The position numbers and the translations under genes are program-made. A DNA stretch of 64,000 nt from Methylomonas koyamae (GTDB taxonomy: Bacteria > Pseudomonadota > Gammaproteobacteria > Methylococcales > Methylomonadaceae): assembly GCF_006483455.1 (NCBI RefSeq), contig NZ_PPPU01000028.1, positions 1-64,000 on the forward strand, given 5' to 3'. This document shows, piece by piece, positions 56,629 through 64,000 of this stretch. The notes beneath the pieces are model-generated. The model saw nothing but the letters and a program-made list of their open reading frames with translations. It searched no databases and was not told the DNA's origin. Within the stretch, counting starts at the first letter, position 1. Every line of letters begins with the position of its first letter.

Positions 56629-56737
56629 AGCTTATGTTTCTCTCTGTTGGCGGTGCTGCGCCCGCGGGCGGACGCGGTGGCCCGGCAGAGGGACTCGATC
56701 GAGTATTCCCCGTGCCGGGCTTGGGTTGTTGTTATTG

Positions 56738-58558
56738 TTAATCCACGTAAAACAAATTGGTGGCTCCGGTTTCCGCCGACGACGCGTGGGCGCGGAAGCC
56801 GCCGAACAATTCCCGGCCCATGCCGAAATGATGACCTTTGGCGCTATTGGCGGCCACGGTGCGGGCTTCGAATTCGGCCGAATCGACTTGGACGTTGACT
56901 TCGCCGGTCTGCGTGTTCAGCGCGATGATGTCGCCGTCGCGAACCTTGGCCAACGGGCCGCCGTCCAGACATTCCGGACACATGTGAATCGCCGACGGCA
57001 CTTTGCCGGAGGCGCCGGACATGCGGCCGTCGGTAATCAATGCTACTTTGAATCCTCTATCCTGCAATACGCCTAGCGGTGGCGTCAGTTTGTGCAGTTC
57101 CGGCATGCCATTCGCTTTCGGGCCCTGAAAGCGGAGCACGACGATGCAGTCCTTTTCCAGCTCGCCGCGTTTGAAGGCGGCAACCACGTCGTCCTGATCG
57201 TCGAATACCACCGCCGGAGCAGTGACGACTTGGTGTTGCTCGGCGACCGCGGAAATTTTCGATACGCCGCGGCCCAGGTTGCCGTGCATCACGGTGAGGC
57301 CGCCGGTCGGTTGGAACGGTTTGCTTACCGAGCTGATCACCGTTTCGTCTTGGCTGGCGCCGGGGCCCTCGGCCCAATGCAGTCCGCCGTCGGTCAGTTT
57401 CGGCTCCCGGCTGTATTGTCCCATGCCGCGTTCGTCGCCGATGGTCAAAATGTTGCCGTGTAGCAGGCCGTTGCGTAGCAATTCGGCTATCAAGACGCCC
57501 ATGCCGCCGGCCGCTTGGAAGTGGTTGACGTCGGCCGAACCGTTCGGGTAAATCTTGGCCAGTAGCGGTACGATTTTCGACAATTTGTCGAAGTCGTCCC
57601 AGTTGATGATGACGCCGGCGGCGCGGGCGATTGCGATCAGATGGATGGTGTGGTTGGTCGAGCCGCCGGTGGCCAGTAAGCCGATGATGGCGTTGATGAT
57701 GGCTTTTTCGTCGATGGCGTGGCCGATAGGACGAAAATCGTCACCCAACGCGGTGAATTTCAAAATTTGCCGAGCGGCCGCTTTGGTCAGTTCGTCGCGT
57801 AGCGGCGTATAGGGGTTGACAAAGGAACTGCCGGGCAGATGCAGGCCCATGATTTCGACCATCATCTGGTTGCTGTTGGCCGTGCCGTAGAAAGTGCAGG
57901 TGCCTGGGCTGTGGTAAGACTGGGATTCCGACTCCAGCAACTCCTTGCGGCCGACCTTGCCTTCGGCGTACAACTGGCGTATGCGAACCTTTTCTTTGTT
58001 AGGCAGGCCGCTCGGCATCGGGCCGGCCGGGACGAATACTGCCGGTAAATGGCCGAAGCTCAAGGCGCCGATCAGCAGGCCAGGTACAATTTTGTCGCAG
58101 ACGCCTAAATATAAGGCGGCGTCGAACATATTGTGGCTGAGGCCGATCGCAGTCGCCATCGCGATTACGTCGCGGCTGAACAGTGACAACTCCATACCGG
58201 GCTGGCCTTGAGTGACGCCGTCGCACATTGCCGGCACGCCGCCAGCGAATTGCGCCACGCCGCCGGCTTCGCGCACGGCTTGTTTGATCAGGGTCGGGAA
58301 GTCCTTGTAAGGTTCATGGGCCGACAACATGTCGTTGTAGGCGGAGATGATTGCAATATTGGCTTTTTGCGCGCCGGCCAGATCGTCTTTTTCGTCGCTG
58401 GCGCAAGCGGCAAAGCCGTGGGCCAGGTTACCGCAAGCCAGTTTGGCGCGGTGCGGGCCTTTTTCGACGGCGGCGTCGATGCGGGCAAGATAAGCCGCAC
58501 GAGTTTCGCGGCTGCGTTTCACCACGTCTGCGGTGACTTTTTCTAAAGAGGGATGCAT
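56738..58558 (-). CDS. edd: 6-phosphogluconate dehydratase
   Basis: 606 residues, the length of Edd. The dehydratase family marks are [31 protein letters not shown] (split here by residue groups), [31 protein letters not shown] and [13 protein letters not shown]. It holds a [4Fe-4S] cluster and removes water from 6-phosphogluconate to give KDPG. It lies 72 nt after the methyltransferase gene. Confidence 0.97.
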   Translation of the reverse strand: MHPSLEKVTADVVKRSRETRAAYLARIDAAVEKGPHRAKLACGNLAHGFAACASDEKDDLAGAQKANIAIISAYNDMLSAHEPYKDFPTLIKQAVREAGGVAQFAGGVPAMCDGVTQGQPGMELSLFSRDVIAMATAIGLSHNMFDAALYLGVCDKIVPGLLIGALSFGHLPAVFVPAGPMPSGLPNKEKVRIRQLYAEGKVGRKELLESESQSYHSPGTCTFYGTANSNQMMVEIMGLHLPGSSFVNPYTPLRDELTKAAARQILKFTALGDDFRPIGHAIDEKAIINAIIGLLATGGSTNHTIHLIAIARAAGVIINWDDFDKLSKIVPLLAKIYPNGSADVNHFQAAGGMGVLIAELLRNGLLHGNILTIGDERGMGQYSREPKLTDGGLHWAEGPGASQDETVISSVSKPFQPTGGLTVMHGNLGRGVSKISAVAEQHQVVTAPAVVFDDQDDVVAAFKRGELEKDCIVVLRFQGPKANGMPELHKLTPPLGVLQDRGFKVALITDGRMSGASGKVPSAIHMCPECLDGGPLAKVRDGDIIALNTQTGEVNVQVDSAEFEARTVAANSAKGHHFGMGRELFGGFRAHASSAETGATNLFYVD

Positions 58559-58630
58559 AAATTATCCTGATGCTTGACTTGGTGGCCTACATAGAAAACA
58601 AGGTTCCCCATGCTAGGGTGGTTCGTTTGG

Positions 58631-59560
58631 CTAATGCGTATTCGGCTTTTTTTCCAATATGATCCAAAAGCTCAACCAGCTCAATAAGTCGCGGCTCACA
58701 GACCTGAACTCCGACGCCAATTTGGGCATGATGCGATCTATCTGCTCGGCGCCGAGCTGGTCGATCGGCGCCAACTGCGTAATCTCCAGACCCGCTTTGC
58801 CCGCGGCTTCGACGTATTTGTTTGCGCGCCAACGGTTCGGAAAGCCTTTGTGGGAGTACATCAATCGGTACAGCGGCCGCGGCCAAGTTAAAAAGTCGAA
58901 CGCTTGGTAACGGTCCAAGCCGTGGCTTTTCAGATCGACCTTGTGAATCGATTTTCCGTCCGGTTTTAACGCTGCGTCGATATCGGCAAACGTGGCATCG
59001 ATATCGTCGACATGTTCCAGCACCGCCCGGGAAATAATTAAGTCGTAAGCCAGGCTTTCGCCGGACAATCCGTTTGGGGTGACCGCGTAGTTGACGGTGC
59101 CGGCGCTGAATCCGCTTTCCGGATCTCCGCTGCTGTTGAAGGCAGCCATCGCCCTGGATTTCTCGTCGCCGGTCAAGCCTTCGCAGAGGGCTTTATAGAT
59201 CGCGGCGTTTTTGGCATTGATTTTATTCAGCGGAAATCGGTCGACGCAGCGAACCTGTGCCGCGCCGTAGGCGTATAACAGCAATGCGACCCCGAGCACG
59301 TCGCCAGGCCCGTATTCCAAAATAGTCTTGCCGGCCAGAAACGTTTTGAATTCCGCCGGTTCCAGACCCAATTGCCGGCGGTAATCTTCCACGCACTCGA
59401 AAAAATAGCCGGCAACGTCTGCAGAGCTGCCTTCATCGCCGCCGCGCCCGGTTTGGCCGGTAAGGCGGACATAAAGGCCAGGCGAGAATCGGGCGATTTG
59501 ATTGGTGGCAACAGCCTTCGAAAAAAGGAGGATGTCTTTGCAAATGTTCTCGGTGTACAA
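58631..59560 (-). CDS. SAM-dependent methyltransferase
   Basis: 309 residues. The start is TTG (complement of 59558-59560) with AAGGAG seven bases upstream; no other start gives this N-terminus. The class I Rossmann motif ILEYGPGDVLGVALLLYAYG is near residues 80-100, the acidic residue in VRCVDRFPL follows, and LIISRAVLEHVDDIDATF is motif III. No substrate can be named. It interrupts the Entner-Doudoroff operon between pgl and edd, 45 nt after pgl. Confidence 0.82.
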   Translation of the reverse strand: MYTENICKDILLFSKAVATNQIARFSPGLYVRLTGQTGRGGDEGSSADVAGYFFECVEDYRRQLGLEPAEFKTFLAGKTILEYGPGDVLGVALLLYAYGAAQVRCVDRFPLNKINAKNAAIYKALCEGLTGDEKSRAMAAFNSSGDPESGFSAGTVNYAVTPNGLSGESLAYDLIISRAVLEHVDDIDATFADIDAALKPDGKSIHKVDLKSHGLDRYQAFDFLTWPRPLYRLMYSHKGFPNRWRANKYVEAAGKAGLEITQLAPIDQLGAEQIDRIMPKLASEFRSVSRDLLSWLSFWIILEKKPNTH

Positions 59561-59605
59561 AAGCGGCTCCTTTTCAGCGTTATTTATGATGTTGCCGGCC
59601 CGGGA

Positions 59606-60316
59606 TCAGGGAGCCCAATACAACTCGACCGGCGCCTGCTCCTGATTCAACAGGGCCCGGATCGGCATGTCTTCGACCGGACCGGGCTGTTGGGCTTTAC
59701 CGAATACGGCCAGTTTGTCCTCGCCGGTGAACAGGATCACGATGCGCTCCGATTTCAGCAGGCCTTTGCGGGTCAAGCTCAGGCGTTCGGTATTGGCGCC
59801 GGTGACCTCGCTCTGCACCGCATTGATCGCCGCGGTCAGTTGGGTGTTGTTTTCGCTCAGAGCCTCGGTCAGACCGGAGGCGTGCGGAAACAACGACGCG
59901 GTGTGGCCGTCGATGCCCATACCGACGATGCTCAATGTAAACGGTTGCGGTAAGGCCTGGTAACGGCCTTCGGTTTCGGCCTGGCCGGCAGCGGCGGTCG
60001 CGGCGGCGGTTTTCATGCCGACGAACTCGACGTTTCTGGCGTTGTTGATCAACAGGCTGCGGCGGATCAGGGCTTCGTTGCTGGCACTGTGCTCAGCGTC
60101 CACCCAGCGTTCGTCGACCAGCGCGACCTTGATTTTTTTCCAGTTCAGATCGGATTTGGAAAGTGCTTCATACAGAGGCGCCGGTGTGGTGCCGCCGGAA
60201 ACCAGTAGCACGGCATGGCCGTGCTTGCTGATCGCTTCCGACAACACGTCGTGGCATTCCGCTACCAATGCGGTGAACAAGTGGTTTCGCTGTTCGAAAA
60301 AAAATTCTCTAACCAT
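59606..60316 (-). CDS. pgl: 6-phosphogluconolactonase
   Basis: 236 residues, the DevB/SOL type. Marks: VSGGTTPAPLYEAL, ALVDERWVDAEHSASNEAL and GIGGDGHTASLFPH in the form VGMGIDGHTASLFPHA. It hydrolyses 6-phosphogluconolactone to 6-phosphogluconate. It begins 30 nt after zwf. Confidence 0.95.
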   Translation of the reverse strand: MVREFFFEQRNHLFTALVAECHDVLSEAISKHGHAVLLVSGGTTPAPLYEALSKSDLNWKKIKVALVDERWVDAEHSASNEALIRRSLLINNARNVEFVGMKTAAATAAAGQAETEGRYQALPQPFTLSIVGMGIDGHTASLFPHASGLTEALSENNTQLTAAINAVQSEVTGANTERLSLTRKGLLKSERIVILFTGEDKLAVFGKAQQPGPVEDMPIRALLNQEQAPVELYWAP

Positions 60317-60346
60317 AATCGTTGTACTCGTGATGGATTTAGATGG

Positions 60347-61813
60347 TTACTCTTCCCACGCGCGGCCGTCGCGGGCCAAAAGCGCTACCGAGGCGATCGG
60401 GCCCCAGCTGCCGGCCGGATAGGATTTGGGCGCGCTGTGGCTGTGTGCCCAGGCGTCCTGGATCGAATCGACCCAAGTCCAGGCCTGTTCGATTTCCTCG
60501 CGGCTCAAAAACAGCGTCGGATTGCCGCGCAGGGCTTCCAGGATCAGTTTTTCGTAGCCGCCGAAGATGCTGTTTTTCTTGAAGGTTTCCGAGAAACTCA
60601 AGTCGAGCTTGGTTTGCTGCAGTTTGATGTTGCCGTCGATGCCGGGCACTTTGTTCAGCATCACCACCTCGACGCCCTCGTTGGGTTGCAGGTGGATCAC
60701 CAGTTTGTTGGCGGGCAGGTCGCGGAAACTGTCTTTAAAGATGTTGTGCGGCAACTGTTTGAAATTGACCACGATCTCGGTGCGCTTGTTCGGCATGCGT
60801 TTGCCGGTGCGCATATAAAACGGCACGCCGGCCCAACGCCAGTTGTCGATGTCGACCCGGATCGCGACAAAACTTTCGGTGGTGCTTTCCTTATTGGCGC
60901 CTTCCTCTTCCAGATAGCCCGGCACAGCCTGGCCTTTGATGAAGCCGGCGGTGTACTGGCCGCGCACGGTTTTCTCTTCGACGTTGCGCGCCGTGATCGG
61001 CCGCAGCGCTTTCAGAACCTTGATTTTCTCCATGTGGATGCTTTCCGCTTCCAGGTCGGCCGGCGGTTCCATTGCGACGAAGGTCAGAATTTGCAAAAGG
61101 TGGTTTTGCAACATGTCGCGTAACTGGCCGGTCTTGTCGAAATAGTCCCAGCGGCCTTCGATGCCGATGTCTTCGCCAACCGTGATCTGGATGTGGTCTA
61201 TCGTATTGTGGTTCCAGTTGGTGGTGAAAATCGAATTGGCGAAGCGCAAGGCCAACAGGTTCAACACGGTTTCCTTGCCCAGGTAATGGTCGATCCGGTA
61301 GACCTGGTCTTCGTGAAAGGCATCGGCGACGGCGTCGTTGATTTCTTTCGACGACTTCAAATCGTGGCCGATCGGTTTTTCCATCACCATCCGCGATTCC
61401 GGTGTCAACACGCCGCAGCTTTGCAGGCCCTGGCAAATGCTTTTGAACAAAAACGGCGCGACGGCGAAATAATTCACCATGACCCGTTTATCCGGCTCCA
61501 CAGCGGCATTCAGCTCCAGGTATTGCTCAGGCTGAGTCAGGTCTATTTTCAAATAAGACAGGCGCTTGGAAAAACGTTGCCAGATTTCTTCGTTGATGGT
61601 GTTGTTCAAAAACGCCTCGAGACTGGCGCGGGCGATTTTGACGAAACCTTCGCTGGTCTCGTCGAGCCGGTCGACGCCGACGATGCGGGTGTCGGGTTCG
61701 AGTAATTCGGACTTTTCCAAGCGATATAACGAAATCAACAGTTTGCGCTTGGACAAATCACCCAGCGCGCCGTAAATCACCAAGTCGCAGGGTTTGTAAG
61801 TGTGGTTTTTCAT
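60347..61813 (-). CDS. zwf: Glucose-6-phosphate 1-dehydrogenase
   Basis: 488 residues. N-terminal Rossmann marks are IYGALGDLSKRKL, and the active-site segment RIDHYLGKETVLNLLALRFAN is intact. MRTGKRMPNKRTEIVV follows. It oxidises glucose-6-phosphate, supplying NADPH and the first step of the Entner-Doudoroff route. It is the first gene of the operon; no promoter was identified in the 177-bp gap upstream. Confidence 0.97.
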   Translation of the reverse strand: MKNHTYKPCDLVIYGALGDLSKRKLLISLYRLEKSELLEPDTRIVGVDRLDETSEGFVKIARASLEAFLNNTINEEIWQRFSKRLSYLKIDLTQPEQYLELNAAVEPDKRVMVNYFAVAPFLFKSICQGLQSCGVLTPESRMVMEKPIGHDLKSSKEINDAVADAFHEDQVYRIDHYLGKETVLNLLALRFANSIFTTNWNHNTIDHIQITVGEDIGIEGRWDYFDKTGQLRDMLQNHLLQILTFVAMEPPADLEAESIHMEKIKVLKALRPITARNVEEKTVRGQYTAGFIKGQAVPGYLEEEGANKESTTESFVAIRVDIDNWRWAGVPFYMRTGKRMPNKRTEIVVNFKQLPHNIFKDSFRDLPANKLVIHLQPNEGVEVVMLNKVPGIDGNIKLQQTKLDLSFSETFKKNSIFGGYEKLILEALRGNPTLFLSREEIEQAWTWVDSIQDAWAHSHSAPKSYPAGSWGPIASVALLARDGRAWEE

Positions 61814-61990
61814 TCAATGGTACCCAAATACGCTGAAATCCGTTCGGTGCCGGCGGCGGTTCCGGACGGTGGCAAAATCCGGCGGGCCGAAATTAGCCGA
61901 AAATGCCGCCATTATACCGTTCCAAGAGCTTTTCGAACAAGAAAAAAGCCTGGAGGCCTTGATTTTACTGGGTTGTGCAGGAGGAATGGC

Positions 61991-62548
61991 TCAGCCGAAG
62001 CTTTCCGTGGTGTAGCGGAAAAATCGTAGGCTGTCCGACCAATAAGCGGCCGGCAGGCCGGCTTTTTGTTTCAGGTGGTTCAGGAAACGGGCCGGTTCGG
62101 GCAGGTCGTCCCAAACCGCGGGTAGAAATGTCGCCCGCCGGCCGCCTTCTTCCAGAATCAAGCCATCCACGCCGGGGCGAAGCTGCTGCAGCAAGTCGGC
62201 TTCCGACTTGACCGGCAGCGGTTCCGCCGGCGTCAGCACCGAGATATGCAGATCGAGTCCGGCCAGCTCGCTGTCCCGCAGCGGCGGGAAGCGCGGATCG
62301 CGGAAGGCGGCGGCGAAGGCGTTTTCGGCCACGTCTTCGGCCAAAGGCCGCCGCGCTTCGAGCATGCCGATACAACCCCGCAACTGGCCGGCGCGTTCGA
62401 GCGTGACGAAGGTGGCGCGGCGGGCGGATAATTCGCCGGCATACTGCGCCGGATCGACGCTTGACGGCCGGCCGGTTTCCAGGCCATGGCTTATCGAATG
62501 CCGGGCCAGCGCCAACAGGCGTTGGCGTTGGTCGTCAGTCAACGACAT
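61991..62548 (-). CDS. amrA: AmmeMemoRadiSam system protein A (AMMECR1 domain)
   Basis: 185 residues from the ATG at 62548, overlapping the end of amrB by 14 nt; a GTG two codons earlier is possible. The AMMECR1 marks are FVTLERAGQLRGCIGMLEARRPLAEDVAENAFAAAFRDPRFPPL (in consecutive segments near residues 48-95) and FLPAVWDDLP. The family is widespread and almost always occurs with the MEMO1 and radical SAM genes found beside it. The role of the system is not settled. Confidence 0.93.
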   Translation of the reverse strand: MSLTDDQRQRLLALARHSISHGLETGRPSSVDPAQYAGELSARRATFVTLERAGQLRGCIGMLEARRPLAEDVAENAFAAAFRDPRFPPLRDSELAGLDLHISVLTPAEPLPVKSEADLLQQLRPGVDGLILEEGGRRATFLPAVWDDLPEPARFLNHLKQKAGLPAAYWSDSLRFFRYTTESFG

Positions 62549-63314
62549 AGGCACCGTAGCCCACCACTTGCTGCTTGTCGCCGGCGGTGTCTCCGGAGTT
62601 GCGCAGGTCTATGGTTTTGATCGACAGGCCTTTTTCTTCGAGTAATTTTAATAGGCCGTTCACCGCCACCTTGCCGCAGGCGTCCTCGCCGCCGATGTCC
62701 TGGTAGCGCAATTGTTCGATCAGTTGGCTGGTATTGCGGTCCATGCGTTGCGCGGTGGCGTAAGGGTGGTAGTGGCTCAGGTCGGAGCTGACCACCAGCA
62801 AGGTTTCCGGGCCGTCCCACAGCAGATCCAGCACTTGGCTGACTTGGTCCGGGCTGGCGTCTCCGGCCACGATCGGCACCAGGCTGAAGTCCCGCAAGAC
62901 TTCCTGCAGAAACGGCACATGGACTTCCAGGCTGTGTTCCAGGGTATGAGCTTGCTCGATATATTCGACAAACGGTAGTTGCAATAAAGTTTCCACCGCG
63001 GCCCGGTCGACCAGGACGTCGCCGAGCGGCGTGGTGTAGGCGTGGGTTCTGCTGACCGCCAGACCGCGGAACGCCACCCGGTGCGAAGGTCCGATCAATA
63101 CCACGCGTTTGATCGAGCCGGCTGCCGGCTTCAAGCGTACATAAGCGCTGGCCGCGATCGGCCCCGAATAGAGGTAGCCGGCGTGCGGGGCAATAATGGC
63201 TTTGGGAACTTGGTCCGCCGGTTCGGCCTGCTGCAGAAAGCCGACGATTTCGGCGTGGAGTTGTTGGGGTTGCGCCGGGTAGAAGCGGCCGGCGACCGCT
63301 GGTTTTCTGTTCAT
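62535..63314 (-). CDS. amrB: AmmeMemoRadiSam system protein B (MEMO1 family)
   Basis: 259 residues from the ATG at 63314 (AAGGA upstream), which gives the family N-terminus RKPAVAGRFYPA. Further marks: IIAPHAGYLYSGPIAA, VVLIGPSHR, EHSLEVHVPFLQ, VVSSDLSHYHPY and a C-terminal GYGAYVV. MEMO1 is related to extradiol dioxygenases and keeps His residues of a metal site. An upstream in-frame start at 63503 would cross the divergent radical SAM promoter. Confidence 0.94.
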   Translation of the reverse strand: MNRKPAVAGRFYPAQPQQLHAEIVGFLQQAEPADQVPKAIIAPHAGYLYSGPIAASAYVRLKPAAGSIKRVVLIGPSHRVAFRGLAVSRTHAYTTPLGDVLVDRAAVETLLQLPFVEYIEQAHTLEHSLEVHVPFLQEVLRDFSLVPIVAGDASPDQVSQVLDLLWDGPETLLVVSSDLSHYHPYATAQRMDRNTSQLIEQLRYQDIGGEDACGKVAVNGLLKLLEEKGLSIKTIDLRNSGDTAGDKQQVVGYGAYVVD

Positions 63315-63468
63315 GCGCTGATCCTTATTAGAGTTGTAATCGATCAGTAAGCCTGGGCCGGCTGCGGCTGTCGAAATAACTACAGTTCGCGCCTGCTCCG
63401 GCGTTATTCTACTGCTAACTGCATCGGTAACGACCGGATTTTTTCGGCGAGGTTCAAGGAGCAACACC

Positions 63469-64000
63469 ATGGCTACATTACTCAGTTCCGACACTGCTGC
63501 CACCCGCTATTGGCACGTCCTGGCCGACGGCAAAGTGCAATGCGATTTGTGCCCGCGCTTTTGCAAACTTCACGCAGGCCAGCGTGGCTTGTGTTTTGTC
63601 CGGCAGAATCTGGGACAGCAAATCGTCATGACCAGCTACGGCCGTTCCAGCGGCTTTGCGGTCGACCCGATCGAAAAGAAACCGCTGAACCATTTTTTGC
63701 CCGGTACGCCTATCCTGTCGTTCGGCACCGCCGGTTGCAATCTGGCCTGCAAGTTTTGCCAGAACTGGGATATCAGCAAATCGCGGGAAATGGATACTTT
63801 GATGAGTCGCGCCAGCCCGGAAGCGATCGCCAAGGCGGCATTGGAGCAGGGCTGCAGCAGCGTGGCTTATACCTACAACGATCCGGTGGTGTTTCACGAG
63901 TATGCTATCGATACTGCCCAGGCCTGCCGCGAACTCGGGTTGAAGTCGGTGGCGGTGACCGCCGGTTACGTTTGCGCCGAACCGCGCGCCGAGTTTTACC
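63469..64000 (+). CDS. amrS: AmmeMemoRadiSam system radical SAM enzyme (partial)
   Basis: The gene starts at the ATG at 63469 with AAGGAG upstream and runs off the right edge after 177 codons without a stop. An N-terminal Cys set (CDLCPRFC, residues 25-32, and Cys42) precedes the radical SAM motif CNLACKFC (Cys90, Cys94, Cys97). The conserved VAYTYNDPVVFHEY follows. It is divergent from amrBA. Together the three genes form the complete AmmeMemoRadiSam set. Confidence 0.92.
   Translation, partial: MATLLSSDTAATRYWHVLADGKVQCDLCPRFCKLHAGQRGLCFVRQNLGQQIVMTSYGRSSGFAVDPIEKKPLNHFLPGTPILSFGTAGCNLACKFCQNWDISKSREMDTLMSRASPEAIAKAALEQGCSSVAYTYNDPVVFHEYAIDTAQACRELGLKSVAVTAGYVCAEPRAEFY

Noticed and set aside
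56680-56720. GCCCGGCA/TGCCGGGC inverted repeat between edd and eda as a terminator
   Set aside because: It has a 25-nt loop and no T tract in either direction, and the genes on both sides belong to one pathway, so termination is not supported.

Overview
The window reads as the chromosome of a gammaproteobacterium, most likely a Methylomonas-like type I methanotroph or close relative. This placement is an inference from gene content: a complete Entner-Doudoroff set (zwf, pgl, edd, eda), ribulose-phosphate epimerase, two glnK/amtB pairs, a nitrogen-fixation-type operon, a ba3-type oxidase and a hrcA-grpE-dnaK-dnaJ-dapB block. No methane or methanol oxidation gene lies in the window. No tRNA, rRNA, insertion sequence, prophage or CRISPR array was seen.

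Layout. 1-478: no protein gene, but an apparent sigma-54/NtrC-driven small RNA at about 372-448. 479-4.8 kb: YjdM/PhnA, purM, a DUF2066 protein, a small membrane protein and a degenerate dynamin/EHD-like membrane protein. 4.9-15.6 kb: a nitrogen-control region with ntrC, ntrB, xthA, glnA, an OmpL-like porin, glnK1-amtB1 and glnK2-amtB2. 15.7-20.3 kb: an inositol-phosphatase-family gene, then a ba3-type cytochrome oxidase operon on the minus strand that includes a 50-residue subunit. 20.6-24.8 kb: proA-nadD-rsfS and flgP/flgT-like genes. 24.8-28.8 kb: glutathione peroxidase, a repeat-bearing membrane-anchored protein, a HAD hydrolase and an alginate-export-type porin. 29.1-30.9 kb: a three-gene operon behind a NifA-type enhancer and a sigma-54 promoter (unknown protein, rhodanese, NafY-like protein).

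31-34.8 kb: a three-gene signalling cluster (receiver-HDOD, receiver-PP2C, pseudo-receiver-histidine kinase). 35-41.5 kb: CIRCE-hrcA-grpE-dnaK-dnaJ-dapB and a Nudix hydrolase. 41.6-49.8 kb: rapA, PilZ, rhlE-like helicase, cupin, DoxX, DUF2288, TPR-like protein, grxD and rpe. 49.8-55.9 kb: a PAS-GGDEF-EAL protein, a redoxin, and a DUF898/M48/Dabb cluster. 56-61.8 kb: the Entner-Doudoroff operon zwf-pgl-methyltransferase-edd-eda. 62-64 kb: the AmmeMemoRadiSam A/B genes and, divergently, the radical SAM gene cut by the window edge.

The strongest unifying signal is nitrogen regulation. Sigma-54 -24/-12 elements stand before the sRNA, ntrBC, the porin and glnK1-amtB1, each with a pair of NtrC-like boxes about 30 bp apart and centred roughly 87-97 and 116-128 bp upstream of the predicted start. 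A fifth sigma-54 promoter, with a NifA-type TGT-N10-ACA site, drives the nif-associated operon. glnA itself shows no convincing element of this kind. All calls come from reading the sequence; no database search was run.
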